From positions 1 through 55,000 of the forward strand of contig CAUYUJ010001327.1 in assembly GCA_963575745.1 (NCBI GenBank): 55,000 nucleotides of DNA, read 5' to 3'. Below the pieces are notes generated by a model, which worked only from the letters and a program-made list of their open reading frames with translations, did not search any database and was not told the origin of the DNA. The position numbers were made by a program, and so were the translations under genes. This DNA comes from Prorocentrum cordatum (lineage: Eukaryota; Sar; Dinophyceae; Prorocentrales; Prorocentraceae). This document shows, one piece after another, positions 1 through 9,978 of this stretch. Position 1 is the stretch's first letter. Each line of letters opens with the position of its first letter.

Positions 1-98
1 CTCCGCTTCCTCCTCATCCGCCCCATCCTCCTCTTCCTCCTCCGCCCTCTCCTCCTCCTTCTCCTCGTCCTCATCCGCCTCCCCATCCTCCTCACCCG

Positions 99-160
<62 letters not shown>

Positions 161-161
161 G

Positions 162-193
<32 letters not shown>

Positions 194-540
194 CCAGCAT
201 CATCAGCATCATCATCATCGTCATCATCATCATCATCATCAGCAGCATCATCATCATCATCAGCATCATCATCAGCATCATCAGTATCATCATCATCATC
301 ATCAGCAGCAGCAGCAGCATCAGCATCATCATCACCATCAGCATCATCATCAGCAGCATCATCATCATCATCAGCATCATCATCAGCATCAGCATCAGCA
401 TCAGCATCATCAGCATGATCATCAGCGGCAGCAGCATCATCAGCAGCAGCATCATCAACATCAGCAGCATCATCATCAGCATCAGCATCAGCATCATCAG
501 CAGCATCATCATTATCATCAGCGGCAGCAATATCATCAGA
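1..540 (+). repeat. TCC tract then CAT trinucleotide array
   Basis: About 98 bases of TCC-type repeat pass into a CAT array broken by CAG, CGT and TAT variants. The translation is low-complexity in every frame and does not indicate a gene. The strand order TCC then CAT recurs at 20217-21405 and 39424-41335. Confidence 0.95.
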
Positions 541-1327
541 TTCCTCCTCCTCCTCATCCTCCTCCTCCTCCTCCTCCTCCGTATCCTCCTCCTGCTCCTC
601 CTCCTCCTCCTCCGCATCCTCCTCCTCCGCCTCCTCCTCCGCCTCCTCCTACTCCTCCTCCTCCGTTCCTCCTCCTCCTCCCCCTCCTCCCCTCCTCCTC
701 CTCCTCCTCCTCCTCCTCCTTCCTCCTCCCCTCCTCCTCCTCCTCCTCCTCCTGGTCCTCCTCCTCCTCCGCTCCCTCCTCTTCCTCCTACTCCTCCTCA
801 TCCTCCTCCGCCTCATATCCTCCTACCTCCTCCCTCCGCCCCCTCCTCCTCCTCCCCCTCATCTCCTCCTCCTCCTCCTACTCCTCCTCCTCCGCTTCCT
901 CCGCCTACCCTCCTCCTCCCCTCCTCCTCCTCCTCCTCCTCCCCCTCCTCCTCCTTCCTCCTCCTCCTCCTCCTCCTCCTCCTCCTCCTCTCCTCTTCCT
1001 CCTCCTCCTCCTCCTCCTCCTCCTCCTTCCTCTCCTCCTCCTCCTCCTCCTCCGCCTGCCTCCTCCTCCTCTCCTCTCCTCTCTCCTCCTCCGTATCCTC
1101 CTCCTCCTCCTCCTCCTCTCATCCTCCTCCTCCTCCTCTCCTCCTCCTCCTCCTCCTCCTCCTCCTCCTCCTCCTCCTCCTCCTCCTCCTCCTTCCTCCC
1201 CCTCCCCCCCGCATCCCCCCCTCCCCCCGCCCTCCTCCTCCGCCCTCTCCTCCTCCGCCTTCCCTCTCCTCCTCCTCCTCATCCTCCTCCGCCTCCTCCT
1301 CCTCCTCCTCCTCCTCCGCTGCCTCCT
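541..1327 (+). repeat. Long TCC trinucleotide tract
   Basis: Almost pure TCC with CCG, CTT and CAT variants over nearly 800 bases. The plus strand is polypyrimidine, so triplex (H-DNA) formation is possible in principle. The 307-codon open frame across it encodes only Leu, Ser, Pro and Ile runs and is a repeat artefact. Confidence 0.95.
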
Positions 1328-1689
1328 CTTCTTCTTAGTAGCCGTGTTCTTATTAGTTGTCTTTGTTGAAGTGAGTCTTCTTCGTATTCGTAGTAGTCGC
1401 CGTAGTGTTATGTGTATGCTGGTTGTTCTTAATATTCGCATCAATATTACTGTTAGGTGTGTGAATATTAGTATCGTCATCATTAGTAGTAGTATTAGTG
1501 ATATTATCAGTAGTATGATTGTTATTAGTACTACGACCATTAATATGAATACTAGTGTAATCATTAAAATGTGTCTTATCAGTCGTACTAATAGTACTAG
1601 TGTTCGTCGTCGTGTTAGTATTGTTCGTATTCGTATTCGCCGTCGTCTTCGGCGTCTCCGTATTATTCCTAGTCTTCTTATTAGTGTTC
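1328..1689 (+). repeat. Decayed NNT trinucleotide island
   Basis: A lower-GC stretch with strong three-base periodicity. Nearly every triplet read in step ends in T (AGT, CGT, ATT, CTT, GTT, TAT). It lies between a TCC tract and a TCC/CAT tract. A similar island in the same setting lies at 39640-39985, and both contain TAGTAGCCGT near the left edge. It looks like an old diverged trinucleotide array, not coding sequence. Confidence 0.7.
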
Positions 1690-1838
1690 CCCATCCTCCT
1701 CCTCCTCATCCTCCTCCTCCTCCTCCTCCTCCTCATCAACCTCCTCCTCCTCGTCCTGCTCCTCCTGTTCATCCTGCTCATCCTGCTCATCATCATCATC
1801 ATCAGCAGCGGCATCAACATCATCATCATCATCACCAG

Positions 1839-1887
<49 letters not shown>

Positions 1888-1984
1888 GTCATCATCAGCA
1901 GCATCCTCATCATCATAATCAGCATCATCATCAACATCAACATAATCAGCATCATCATCATCATCATCATCATCTTCCACATCC

Positions 1985-2015
<31 letters not shown>

Positions 2016-2197
2016 AATCATCATCATCATCAGCATCATCATCAGCATCAGCATCAGCATCATCATCGTCATCAGCATCAGCATCATCATCATCCTCATC
2101 CTCATCATCATCATCATCATCATCACCGTCAAACATGGACAGCATCATCATCATCAGCATCATCGTCAGCATCAGCATGATCATCAGCAGCAGCAGC
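1690..2197 (+). repeat. TCC tract then CAT array
   Basis: About 95 bases of TCC, then CAT to 2197 with AAT, CAA and CGT variants. His-, Met- or Asp-rich open frames across it are repeat artefacts. Confidence 0.95.
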
Positions 2198-2745
2198 CCC
2201 TCCTCCTCCTCCTCCTCCTCCTCCTCCTCCTCCTCCTCCGCCTCCTCCTCCTCCTCCTCCTCCTCCTCCTCCTCCTCCTCCTCCTCCTGCTCCTATGCTC
2301 CTCCTCTCCTGCTCCCCCGCCCCTCCTCCTCCCTCTACTCCTCCTCCTCCCTCCTCCTTCCTCCTCCCACCTTCTCCGCCTCCTCCTCCTCCTCCTTCCT
2401 GCCCTCCTCCTGTCCTCCTGCCCCTCCTCCTCCTGCTCCCCCTCCTCCTCCTCCTCCTCCTCCTCTCCCTCCTCCTCCTCCTCCTCCTCCTCCTCCTCCT
2501 CTGCTCCTATCCTGCTCCTCCCTCTCTCCTGCCCGCTCCTCCTCCTCCTCCTCCCTCCTCCTCCTCCTCCTCCTCCTCCTCCTCCTCCTCCTCCTCCTCC
2601 TCTCCTCCTCCTCCTCCTCCTCCTCACTCCTTCCTTCCTCCCCCTCCCCCTCCCCCTCCCCCTCCCCCTCCCCCGCCCCCTCCCCCTCCCCCTCCCCCCC
2701 CCCACACCCTCCTCCCCCTCCTCTCCCCTTTCCTCCCTCCCCTCG
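2198..2745 (+). repeat. TCC tract with CCCCCT hexamers
   Basis: TCC repeats run to about 2640, followed by CCCCCT hexamers (about 2641-2700) and a C-rich end. It closes the first TCC-CAT-TCC composite. Confidence 0.95.
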
Positions 2746-2780
2746 TTTTACTAATTCCTCAAAATTGCGGCGCTGTGCAA

Positions 2781-3345
2781 GCATGTGCGGCAGCACGTGG
2801 CCGTGCACCCCCTCGCGCCCACGAGCGGCGCCATATGCAGGCATGTGCGGTCGTCCGCTACGGGGTGTGCGGCCATGTGCGGACGTGCGGGGCGGGGGCA
2901 GGGGGACATGTGCGGCCTGCTGTGTAGAGCTGTGAGGGCATGTGCGGCCCCGCGCGGCACTGTGTAGCCGTGCAACCACGAACGGTGCCATATGCTGGCA
3001 TGTGCGGCGCCGTGTGCGGGCATGCGCGGGCAGCGCCAGGGCAGCGCCCGGGCAAGCAGCTGCGGTGTGGACACCGACTGTATCCCCCGATGTGTGTAAC
3101 GCTGCTCAAACAGACTGCACAAAGGATTCCCGTTCACGCCACGCACATGCGGGTACAGTCGCAGACAACTCTCAAGGGAGGTGGCCGAACCAGAACACTG
3201 GTGGAACAATTCGGAGCACATGCCCCCGCACATGGCCGCACATGTGCACACGCCGCTAGATCACAACACTCCGATATCAAAAACATCCCCACATGCGGGG
3301 CACATGCCGCGCACATACCCACACGGCGAGCGCACACGTCGAGCC
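2781..3345. repeat. CATGTGCGG motif cluster with an inverted half
   Basis: CATGTGCGG occurs six times on the plus strand between 2782 and 3007, and its complement CCGCACATG occurs at 3226 and 3236 with decayed forms to about 3330. Two longer units share GCCATATGC followed by GGCATGTGCGG (about 2829-2850 and 2987-3007). No gene is recognised. Confidence 0.6.
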
Positions 3346-3940
3346 AAAACCGCCCGCCCATGCCATGGAACGGCACTAAGATCGCGAGCCCGACGGCGAG
3401 AACGAGGCAGCAGGAACAAAACCAGCGGCATCTCTCGTCCCGCACCCCTAGAGGTCTCGACCCCTTTCCTGGGGCGACGTCCTTGACGGCCCCAGGGCCC
3501 GGACCGGGCCACCCGCGGCCCGAGAACGGCCAGAGAACTTCCGGCGTGCTATTCCACGACGCGAGGCGGCCTGGGTCCGGACCTCCCTGCGCAACAAACC
3601 CCCCGAGCTGACCAGCAAAGATTTCCCAGCCAGAACTTCCGGGCAGAGCCAGCTGTGGCGACGAGAGGCCTCTGCGTTGCCTAAAGCATGGATCCTCAAG
3701 CTTCGAGCCTCGATCCTCCATCACCAAGATGAGCCCCCTGACCCCATCCTGGGTATCGGCCCCCTGCGGAGGGGTGAGGGTTTCCCCCAAAACATCCGAC
3801 ACCCTGGCTCTTCAATTCGGCGCCCCCGGAACCCCCGAGCCTCTCCCCAAGGCCGGTTTTTCATCCCGAGCCGGTTCTTGAAGGCCCCGGGGCCCGGCGA
3901 GTGCCCCAGCCAGAAACTGCGACAAACTTTGCCTCGATAC
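3346..3940 (+). repeat. Unique GC-rich DNA with two R1 repeat copies
   Basis: Two partial copies of dispersed repeat R1 sit at about 3452-3530 and 3835-3925. They share the blocks GGTCTCGACCC, TTTTCATCCCGAG, CTTGACGGCCCC and GGCCCGGCGAG with copies elsewhere. A 222-codon minus-strand frame (3134-3802) spans this area but overlaps the repeat and shows no recognisable domain, so I do not call it a gene. Confidence 0.5.
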
Positions 3941-3959
3941 ATTCAATGCGCGAGACGTC

Positions 3960-4230
3960 TGCTCGGGCGGCGGCGGGCGGCGGCGACGTCGGCGTCGGCG
4001 ACGGCCCGCGGCGGTCTCGGAGATCCGGCGGCGACGTGGGCGTCGGCGACGGACGGCGGCGAAGGGCGGAAGGCGACGGCCTGGGACTGCAGCCGGCGGC
4101 GGCGGCTGCCGCGGAATCGGCCTCGACGGCGACGGAATTGCAGCGCCGACGGCGTTGGCGCCGGCGGCGGCGGCGTGGACGACGACGACGACGACGACGA
4201 CGCCGACGACGACGCCGACGACGACGCCGA

Positions 4231-4265
<35 letters not shown>

Positions 4266-4286
4266 ACGACGACGGCGACGGCGACA

Positions 4287-4353
<67 letters not shown>

Positions 4354-4480
4354 CGACGGCGACGGCGACGACGACGGCGGGCGGCGGCGCGGCGGCGGCG
4401 GCGCCTCCTCCGCCGCCGCGGCGGGGGCGTCCATCGGCGGCCGAGGTCCCCGGGCGGCGGCGTCGGCGGCGGCAAGTGTT
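3960..4480 (+). repeat. GGC-rich flanks around a GAC array
   Basis: A nearly pure GAC tract (about 4178-4378) with GCC and GGC variants lies between GGC/CGG-rich arms. Both strands are open (poly-Asp or poly-Arg), as expected of a stop-free repeat. Confidence 0.9.
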
Positions 4481-4744
4481 CAGGACATGGGCGGGGGCGG
4501 CGGGGGGCCTGCGGGCAGCGCAGGCGAGGGCCCGCGGCCGGCCCGGAGGGCCAAGACTGCCCGCCCAGCCTCCCCGCCAGATCCCGAGGGGGACGGGGCA
4601 GGGGCCACCAGACCACCGGGAGAGGCGCAGGCGAGGTCATGGCCACGAAGAGCCACGGGCTCACGGGCAAAGCAAGAAAGCGGCCGCAGGAGCCACGGCC
4701 ACGCGGGACCCGAGGTGCCTCCTGCCTCCTCCCTCCTCCCTTCT
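4481..4744. other. GC-rich intervening DNA
   Basis: Unique GC-rich sequence between the GAC array and the heptamer array. Frames are open on both strands, but I see no domain or splice pattern to support a gene. Confidence 0.4.
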
Positions 4745-4880
4745 CCCTCCTCTGCCTCCTGCCTCCTGCCTCCTGCCTCCTGCCTCCTGCCTCCTGCCTC
4801 CTGCCTCCTGCCTCCTGCCTCCTGCCTCCTGCCTCCTCCCTCCTGCCTCCTGCCTCCTGCCTCCTGCCTCCTGCCTCCTT
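4745..4880 (+). repeat. Heptamer array, unit CCTCCTG
   Basis: About 18 head-to-tail copies of CCTCCTG with CCTCCCT variants. A seven-base unit reads through all three frames, giving a Leu-Pro-Pro-Ala-Ser-Cys pattern in every frame. It ends 16 bases before the spliced-leader relic. Confidence 0.95.
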
Positions 4881-4895
4881 CTCCCTCATCCCTCC

Positions 4896-4917
4896 TCCGT
4901 AGCCACTTTGGCTCAAG
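4896..4917 (+). other. Relict dinoflagellate spliced leader (copy 1)
   Basis: The 22 bases match the conserved dinoflagellate trans-spliced leader with one substitution (CCACTTT where the leader has CCATTTT), and the first base is T as the leader consensus allows. The next bases are GCC, not a GT donor, and no SL RNA body follows, so this is not an SL RNA gene. It looks like the 5' end of a trans-spliced mRNA reverse-transcribed into the genome. Confidence 0.85.
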
Positions 4918-4938
4918 GCCACAGGCACAGGGGGACCA

Positions 4939-5448
4939 ATGGATACCGCTGGTCCGCGGAAGCTCCACCCGTCCTCCTGCAGCAGCTGGTCCGCCTCGGC
5001 CGTGGCCTGCCTCCCACAGCCCCCGGATGAGCAGTCTCTGTATCTCTCCTTCTCCTTCTCTCTCCTGCGCACGCCCTGGCGCCTTACGCGGCATGGCGCA
5101 GGAAGGCAACGGAGCGGAGCGCTTCGAAGGGGGCCCGCCCTCGAGGATCAAAGAAAGGAGTTGCCATCTCTTCCTCGGCGGGAGACGGCGGAAGGCCGGC
5201 GGACGGCGGCGGAAGGAAAAGATGCACCCCCGAGAGACGAAGGCTCGGGTGTTGCTAGAAGTGCCCCTGGCCCAAGGTGCCCCCAGCTTTCCGAGTCCGT
5301 TGTGGCGCCCCTGGGGCCCTCTGGGCCTCGTGAGGGGCGCCCTGGAGGCCGCCTGAGCCACCCTGAGAATCCTGGGGGTACCTTGGGCCAGGGGCACTTG
5401 TTTTTTTTTTTCGAGCGCGATATTTTGGAGGAGAAGGAGGAAAGCTGA
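4939..5448 (+). CDS. Unrecognised ORF just after SL relic 1
   Basis: The first ATG downstream of the SL relic (22 bases past it) opens a 169-codon frame. No domain is recognised. Composition is Ser, Arg, Gly and Pro rich, and the frame runs through the 5259-5399 inverted-repeat element and a T tract, so its 3' part is not native coding sequence. It may be the start of the retrotransposed transcript or plain 5' UTR. Its value is positional only. Confidence 0.12.
   Translation: MDTAGPRKLHPSSCSSWSASAVACLPQPPDEQSLYLSFSFSLLRTPWRLTRHGAGRQRSGALRRGPALEDQRKELPSLPRRETAEGRRTAAEGKDAPPRDEGSGVARSAPGPRCPQLSESVVAPLGPSGPREGRPGGRLSHPENPGGTLGQGHLFFFFERDILEEKEES
5259..5399. mobile_element. Short foldback element with 28-bp terminal inverted repeats
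   Basis: Arms 5259-5286 and 5372-5399 are inverted copies matching at 27 of 28 bases; the left arm begins AAGTGCCCCTGGCCCAAG. About 85 GC-rich bases lie between. A T tract follows the right arm. It looks like a non-autonomous TIR element inside the retroelement copy. No clear target duplication is visible. Confidence 0.65.
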
Positions 5449-5479
5449 GGGGACGAAGGCGGACAGACAAGCCAAGATC

Positions 5480-6660
5480 GCGAGCAAATGCAATGAACTG
5501 GCCAGTGCACGCCTGGTCGAGAAGGCAAGTTGTAGGAACACCCGAAAAACGTTTCTGGGATCAGGTTTCTGGAATCCGCCAAGTGGGGCCAACGGTTCAT
5601 CGCCTGCACCAGCTGCGAGCGCAGTCAAGCGGGGCTTCGCGAAGAACACCTGGTCGCTACTGGTCCGGGCGCGGCCGCGCCCCGCGTTCCGCAGTGCCGC
5701 CCCCACCCGACGGCGCGCGGGTTGCAGGCAGCACGGGAGGCAAGGCCGCCGCATCGGACGGCGGTGGCAAATCCAAGGCCAAGGGCGCGGGCAGCGCTGG
5801 AGGCGGCAGCGGCAAGGGTCCTGAGGCAGCGACAGGGGCCCCTGGGCGTGCCAACCTCTCCGACCTCTGCGAGGCCGAGGTCCCTCAGAGAGCCGATCCT
5901 GTTCAAGTCAAGGCGCTGCTGAGTGCGGCGGAGGCGCCTCTCTCCCAGCGAAGACGGCCTCACAGATCCTCCAGTCGGCCATCGGAAAGGAGGACCACGC
6001 CCAGCTGGCCTTCGAGAAAGCCACCGCCGAGCTCGGTGACGCCGAGAAGTGGCTGGAGGAGGCGAAGGAGACGCACCGTGATGCAGCGATGCCACTGTCA
6101 GCAAGGGCACCACCACTGCCGATACCATCATGTGGGAAGCCATCGCGGTGGTGGGCCTGAACGAGCTCAAGGAGTCGGCTAAGCAAGCCATCCTCGACGA
6201 GCAGGCCAAGCTCTGGGCTCAGGCTAATTACGGAGGCAAAGGCGGACTTCGACGACAAGGTCCAGGAGCCCGACAAGCAAAGGTTGGCGACTGTGGGGGA
6301 GAGCGGCAAGAAGCGCAAGACCGTGGATGAAGCCCTACCTCCCGAGGCTGGGCCTGCGCCCGCGCCTGCAGCGCAGCCAGCAGCGAAGGCAGCAGCCGCC
6401 GCCAAAGCCCGAGCCGAGCAGCCTGGGAAGAACGCCGACGACGACCCCGTGGGCGGAAATGAGGTCGATGGCGAGCACCGGGCGGCCACCCTGGGTGAGT
6501 CACAGGCGGCCTCGGAGCACCTGGCCAGGGGCGGCGGCGTAGCGTCAGCAGCACGGGCGGCCTCCGGTTCGGGCGCTGACGCAGCTGCTGCTGTTGTCAC
6601 ACCAGTTCGTTTTTGTTGGTGCCCGCGGAGGCGATTCACCTCCGAGTGAAAAGAACATGG
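5480..6660 (+). pseudogene. Degenerate ORF1-like region with coiled coil
   Basis: Coding-like fragments in changing frames lie end to end. A short Cys-rich stretch near 5600-5640 reads IACTSCERSQ. A Gly/Ser/Lys-rich linker follows. A helical, charged segment at about 5959-6115 contains LAFEKATAELGDAEKW and LEEAKETHRD. A second segment at about 6130-6235 contains LNELKESAKQ and LDEQAKLWAQ, followed by a Lys-rich stretch with GKKRKTVDEALP. The frame must shift several times to join them. Cys-rich plus coiled-coil architecture fits the N-terminal part of dinoflagellate LINE proteins and resembles the open frame at 41831-42259. The assignment is inference from layout, not a database match. Confidence 0.4.
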
Positions 6661-7519
6661 CGGCTGCAAGGGGAAACCGCCAAACCCTCTGAGAGGAACG
6701 CTGCGCTGGGCGACCAGGGGCAGCGGCGGCAAAGAGGCCAGCACCACGCCACGAGGCTGCAGGGACAGAAGCGCGCAGACAGGAGGGCGGAAGCTGCATG
6801 CACAGTGCAGGCAGCGGCGGCCAGAAGGCCAGCACCATACCGCCGAAAGAGAGGCAAGCCGAACTGCAGGTGTGGAGCAACCAACACAACGACACTCGCG
6901 TGTGGCTCATCAATTGCCGCAAAAAAAATGAGTGGCAGTACACGGTTCAGGGATAGAGTAGTATACAGAGGTGTCGGCGGTGTGCTGGACAACGACCCCT
7001 CCTCCCCGCCCGCTCTTACCCACTCTCCGCAAAACCTTTGGGCTCACCGCGCCACCAAGAGGTAAACTAGGAGAGGTGTGGAGGAGACAGCACACCAGTT
7101 CCTCCCTGGCAGCACCACCAGGGAGGGGCACAGCTTCCTGGCACAGTGGATCGGCAGCGGCTGATCTCGAGGATCTGCCCAGCCGCACCACAGTCAGGTA
7201 CGGCATCACAGAGCGGCTCGTAGACGGCACGAGTAGGCACCATCCCTGCGGTATGGCCGGCGGCGGAGCGCTCGTGCGGCTCGCGGAGATGGAGCTCGTG
7301 GACCTCGAGGCGCGCGTCGGCACGCTGACCGACGCGGGGGCTAGCCGAGGGCTTCGGCCTGGGACCCGCTTGTGCGAGGGTAGGCTGGCCGATGGAGGCG
7401 GGGGCATGTTCGTTCCCCACCCTCCCGCCCCGCGCCACGCTGCCACACGTCAGGCCCCAAGACGTGGCGGATGGGCGCGTGGCCGCTGGAGGTCACAGAA
7501 CTCACCAATCAACGCAGGG
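6661..7519. other. Intervening DNA between retroelement parts
   Basis: GC-rich sequence with overlapping open frames on both strands (for example 6971-7660 plus and 6910-7446 minus). A helical-looking stretch near 7260-7345 (plus) reads LVRLAEMELVDLEARVG, which could be more of the decayed element. Nothing firm is recognised. Confidence 0.3.
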
Positions 7520-8330
7520 CCGCGGGCGCGCGGGTGGCCGCTTCCCCTGACCCTGGTGGGGCTCCTGTCGGGGCCGCCGACGAGCGGACCGCAGCCCCCG
7601 ACAGTGGAGCGGCTGGCGCCGTGGCCTTTGGAGGCCAAAGCACCCACCAGCCGATCATGACCGCTGAGTTTTGTATCTCGAATAAAGAGGCAGCCGACGC
7701 TGGGGACTTCCTCGACAATGGCGCGTGGATGGGTAGAATTTCCCACATTTCCAATGATGGACTTGGTGGAAGGACGGCTGCCGCCAACCCCCGTGACCGA
7801 TCCGGGGAAGCCCTGGGCAGGGAACACCTGGTGGTACCGTAGGGCATCGATCCCAGGAAGCCATATTGATGGGAACACCTAGTGGCATAGGTGACAATAA
7901 TGGGAGAAGTCTGGTATCCAGCAGCACTAGCTCGACGGTCTCAGCGTGTGCATTGAATGATCCAGCTGATGCTGCCAACCCCCGCAACCGATCCCAGGAA
8001 GCCCCCTTGAGGGGAACGCATGGCTGCATCGGAGGCCACCGGTCCCAGGAAGCCCCCGCGCGGGGAACACCTGGTGATATCGCAGGCGTCGACGGGCGAG
8101 AGTCGGCAACCGGCAGCACAAGTGCAGCGGTTTCAACAAAATGTGTCCAACGGTGCAGTCACGACGGCCCTTGGTGGCCGCGATACTCCCCGGTCGATCA
8201 CGACCACGGACGCGCGGGTGGCCGATGCTCCTGATCCTGGGGAGGCTCGCGCCGGGGCCGACGACGGGCGGATCGCGGCAACCCGACGCTGGAGCGGCTG
8301 TCGCGGCTCACGGCGCCCGAGCCGGCGGCG
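7520..8330 (+). repeat. Related segments around a short minisatellite
   Basis: Segments at about 7520-7650 and 8195-8330 are diverged copies sharing GCGCGGGTGGCCG and GGAGCGGCTG blocks. Between them at 7795-8090 are four copies of a 40-60 bp unit built around CCCAGGAAGCC and GGGAACACCTGGTG, including a small palindrome where CCCC pairs with GGGG. Confidence 0.5.
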
Positions 8331-8989
8331 CAGAGGAGGCGGTCCTGCTATTCTGCGGGAGGCCGTTCCCGAGCACGGCGATCGGTGGCGACGAGAGGGC
8401 CGCCGACGGGCGGGTGGCGGATGCCCGTGCCCCCGCCACCGACGCCATGGCGGCGGGGCCGCAGGCGTGCGGGTGGCTCGTGCCCCCGCCGTCGGGGGCG
8501 CGAGAGGTCCCGCCAAGAAGGGCACGGCCAAGGCCAAGCTGTGTTCTGGGAGCGTCGCTGAGTGGGGGGGCCCAAATCCCTGGGCTTTCGGAGGAGTCGT
8601 AGGATGATCTACGATGCCCCACTGACCGTGGAGGTTCACACGCTCCCGAAAGCAGCTACGACTGTTTGTTTTTTATCTGCGGCTCCAAGGACGATTCCAG
8701 AGAGCGGGAAGTATCGAGCATGGGGTGACACGCCAGATAGTTACCAGCGGGCCAAAAGCCAGCGCCGAAGTGCAAGCAAGAGCATGAGTAAACACGCCAG
8801 AGAATTAAGAGCATTACGACTGTTTACGCGGGAGGGGCGAAAAACGGCTAGCAGGCTCCCATCGCTGCAGCGATCGCTTCGGTGAAGTCGTGTACTGGCT
8901 CGCGCGGTGGCGAAGCTGCGTTTGTATAGCGGCGTGTGGCGGCCTCGTCGATGGGTCAAAGATTACGCAATGGATTCTGCCAAATGGCA
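8331..8989. other. Intervening DNA, nothing recognised
   Basis: GC-rich DNA to about 8560, then a lower-GC stretch with several short open frames on both strands. The expected N-terminal half of the endonuclease would fall here, but I cannot recognise it. Confidence 0.3.
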
Positions 8990-9531
8990 CTGCACTTGAA
9001 GAGAGGTAACTCGGGGGTGATCGCGGCCCACCTAGTACCAGGCGACAAATTGGTGGTTTCAATATTTCCAGATTGCGCTCCCTTGGACGATTCATACATG
9101 CCCTGTCCGATCCGTGGGTGGTAGTCGGTGACTGGAACATGACGACGCAGGCGCTACAAGAATCCCAATACCTCAGCTTCGTCGACGGAGTGACGATGGC
9201 GCCCGATGTCTCGGTCACTTGCACGACGGCCAAGGGTGCGTCGCTCATCGGCCTTGCCATCTGCAAGAGGGGCTTCGAGCACATCGCGCCCTTCAAAGCG
9301 AAGGCCCTTATCCATTGGAAGACCCACGTCGGTTTGGTACTGGAGGTCGACAGTGGGCACGACGCCTGGTGGCTGCAATTGCTTAATTTTCCCCAGGCTC
9401 TCCCCCACCCAGACCCAGACCTGTGCGCCAGCCACAGGCGGACAGCAAGAGATCCAAGAGGAGGGCTGAGCAGCTGCGCAGGCGAAGAGAGGCTATCGAT
9501 CCGAGGTTGCGCGAGGCCTTTGACGACCTAG
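8990..9531 (+). pseudogene. APE-type endonuclease fragment of a LINE
   Basis: The open frame 9073-9531 (152 codons) carries WVVVGDWNM, the GDWN motif that corresponds to the GDFN signature of apurinic-like LINE endonucleases. It is followed by DGVTMAPDVSVTCTTAKG and the closing THVGLVLEV with the expected histidine. Where active enzymes have an SxxDY-type motif, this copy reads SLIGLAICK, so the catalytic aspartate appears lost. A fragment of the preceding region (VIAAHLVPGDKLVV, about 9018-9060) lies in a shifted frame. The family normally nicks target DNA to prime reverse transcription. The N-terminal half is missing and the copy is broken. Confidence 0.7.
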
Positions 9532-9978
9532 TCGACGAGGTCACGGCCACACCGATCGAGGAGGTCGACACCACGCCATCACACTCCAACATGCGACCAA
9601 GGGCTGCGCAACAGTCTTGCCACTGCGGTTCGTTGGTTTCGTGCCTGCGCAGTGCCAGCAGTCTGGCGGCGGTCGCCTCCCGCGTCCACCACCAATCTGC
9701 CATTGGCGAACTGATGTGCTTGCGCCCTGGTGTGGGCTGCAGCTTGGACTAAGTGAGCTGCGCTTCGGCGGTCCTCCCCTGAAGCCGAGGCTCAAGCGCC
9801 TTCTCAACCTCCTCAGCGTTCAGGATGGCGTTCTCCATGGCCCTGACCCACAGAGCTTAGACGCAGGAGGTGTTATTGACGTCCTTCGCTGCCGGCACCG
9901 CCCAAGCCTTGTCAACCGAAGCGCCCCACTTTTGGCAAGCGGGCCTCTTCGGATTACTTTGCACTGTGGGTCGACAGG
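9532..9978. other. Linker region of the retroelement, degenerate
   Basis: Sequence between the endonuclease and the next coding-like block. A short plus-strand frame contains LKPRLKRLLNLLSVQDG, which could be the endonuclease-RT linker, but frames are interrupted. Confidence 0.3.

Noticed and set aside
415-1338. Long open frames rich in Ser, Leu, Pro, Asp, His or Met across TCC, CAT, GGA and GAC tracts throughout the window
   Set aside because: Three-base repeats without stop triplets stay open in several frames at once. Composition follows the repeat exactly and no domain is present.
3134-3802. 222-codon minus-strand gene
   Set aside because: Overlaps an R1 repeat copy and the CATGTGCGG cluster, with no domain or homologous-looking segment.
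4896-4917. Functional SL RNA gene
   Set aside because: Neither leader match is followed by a GT donor or an SL RNA body, and each carries a substitution. They fit relics better.
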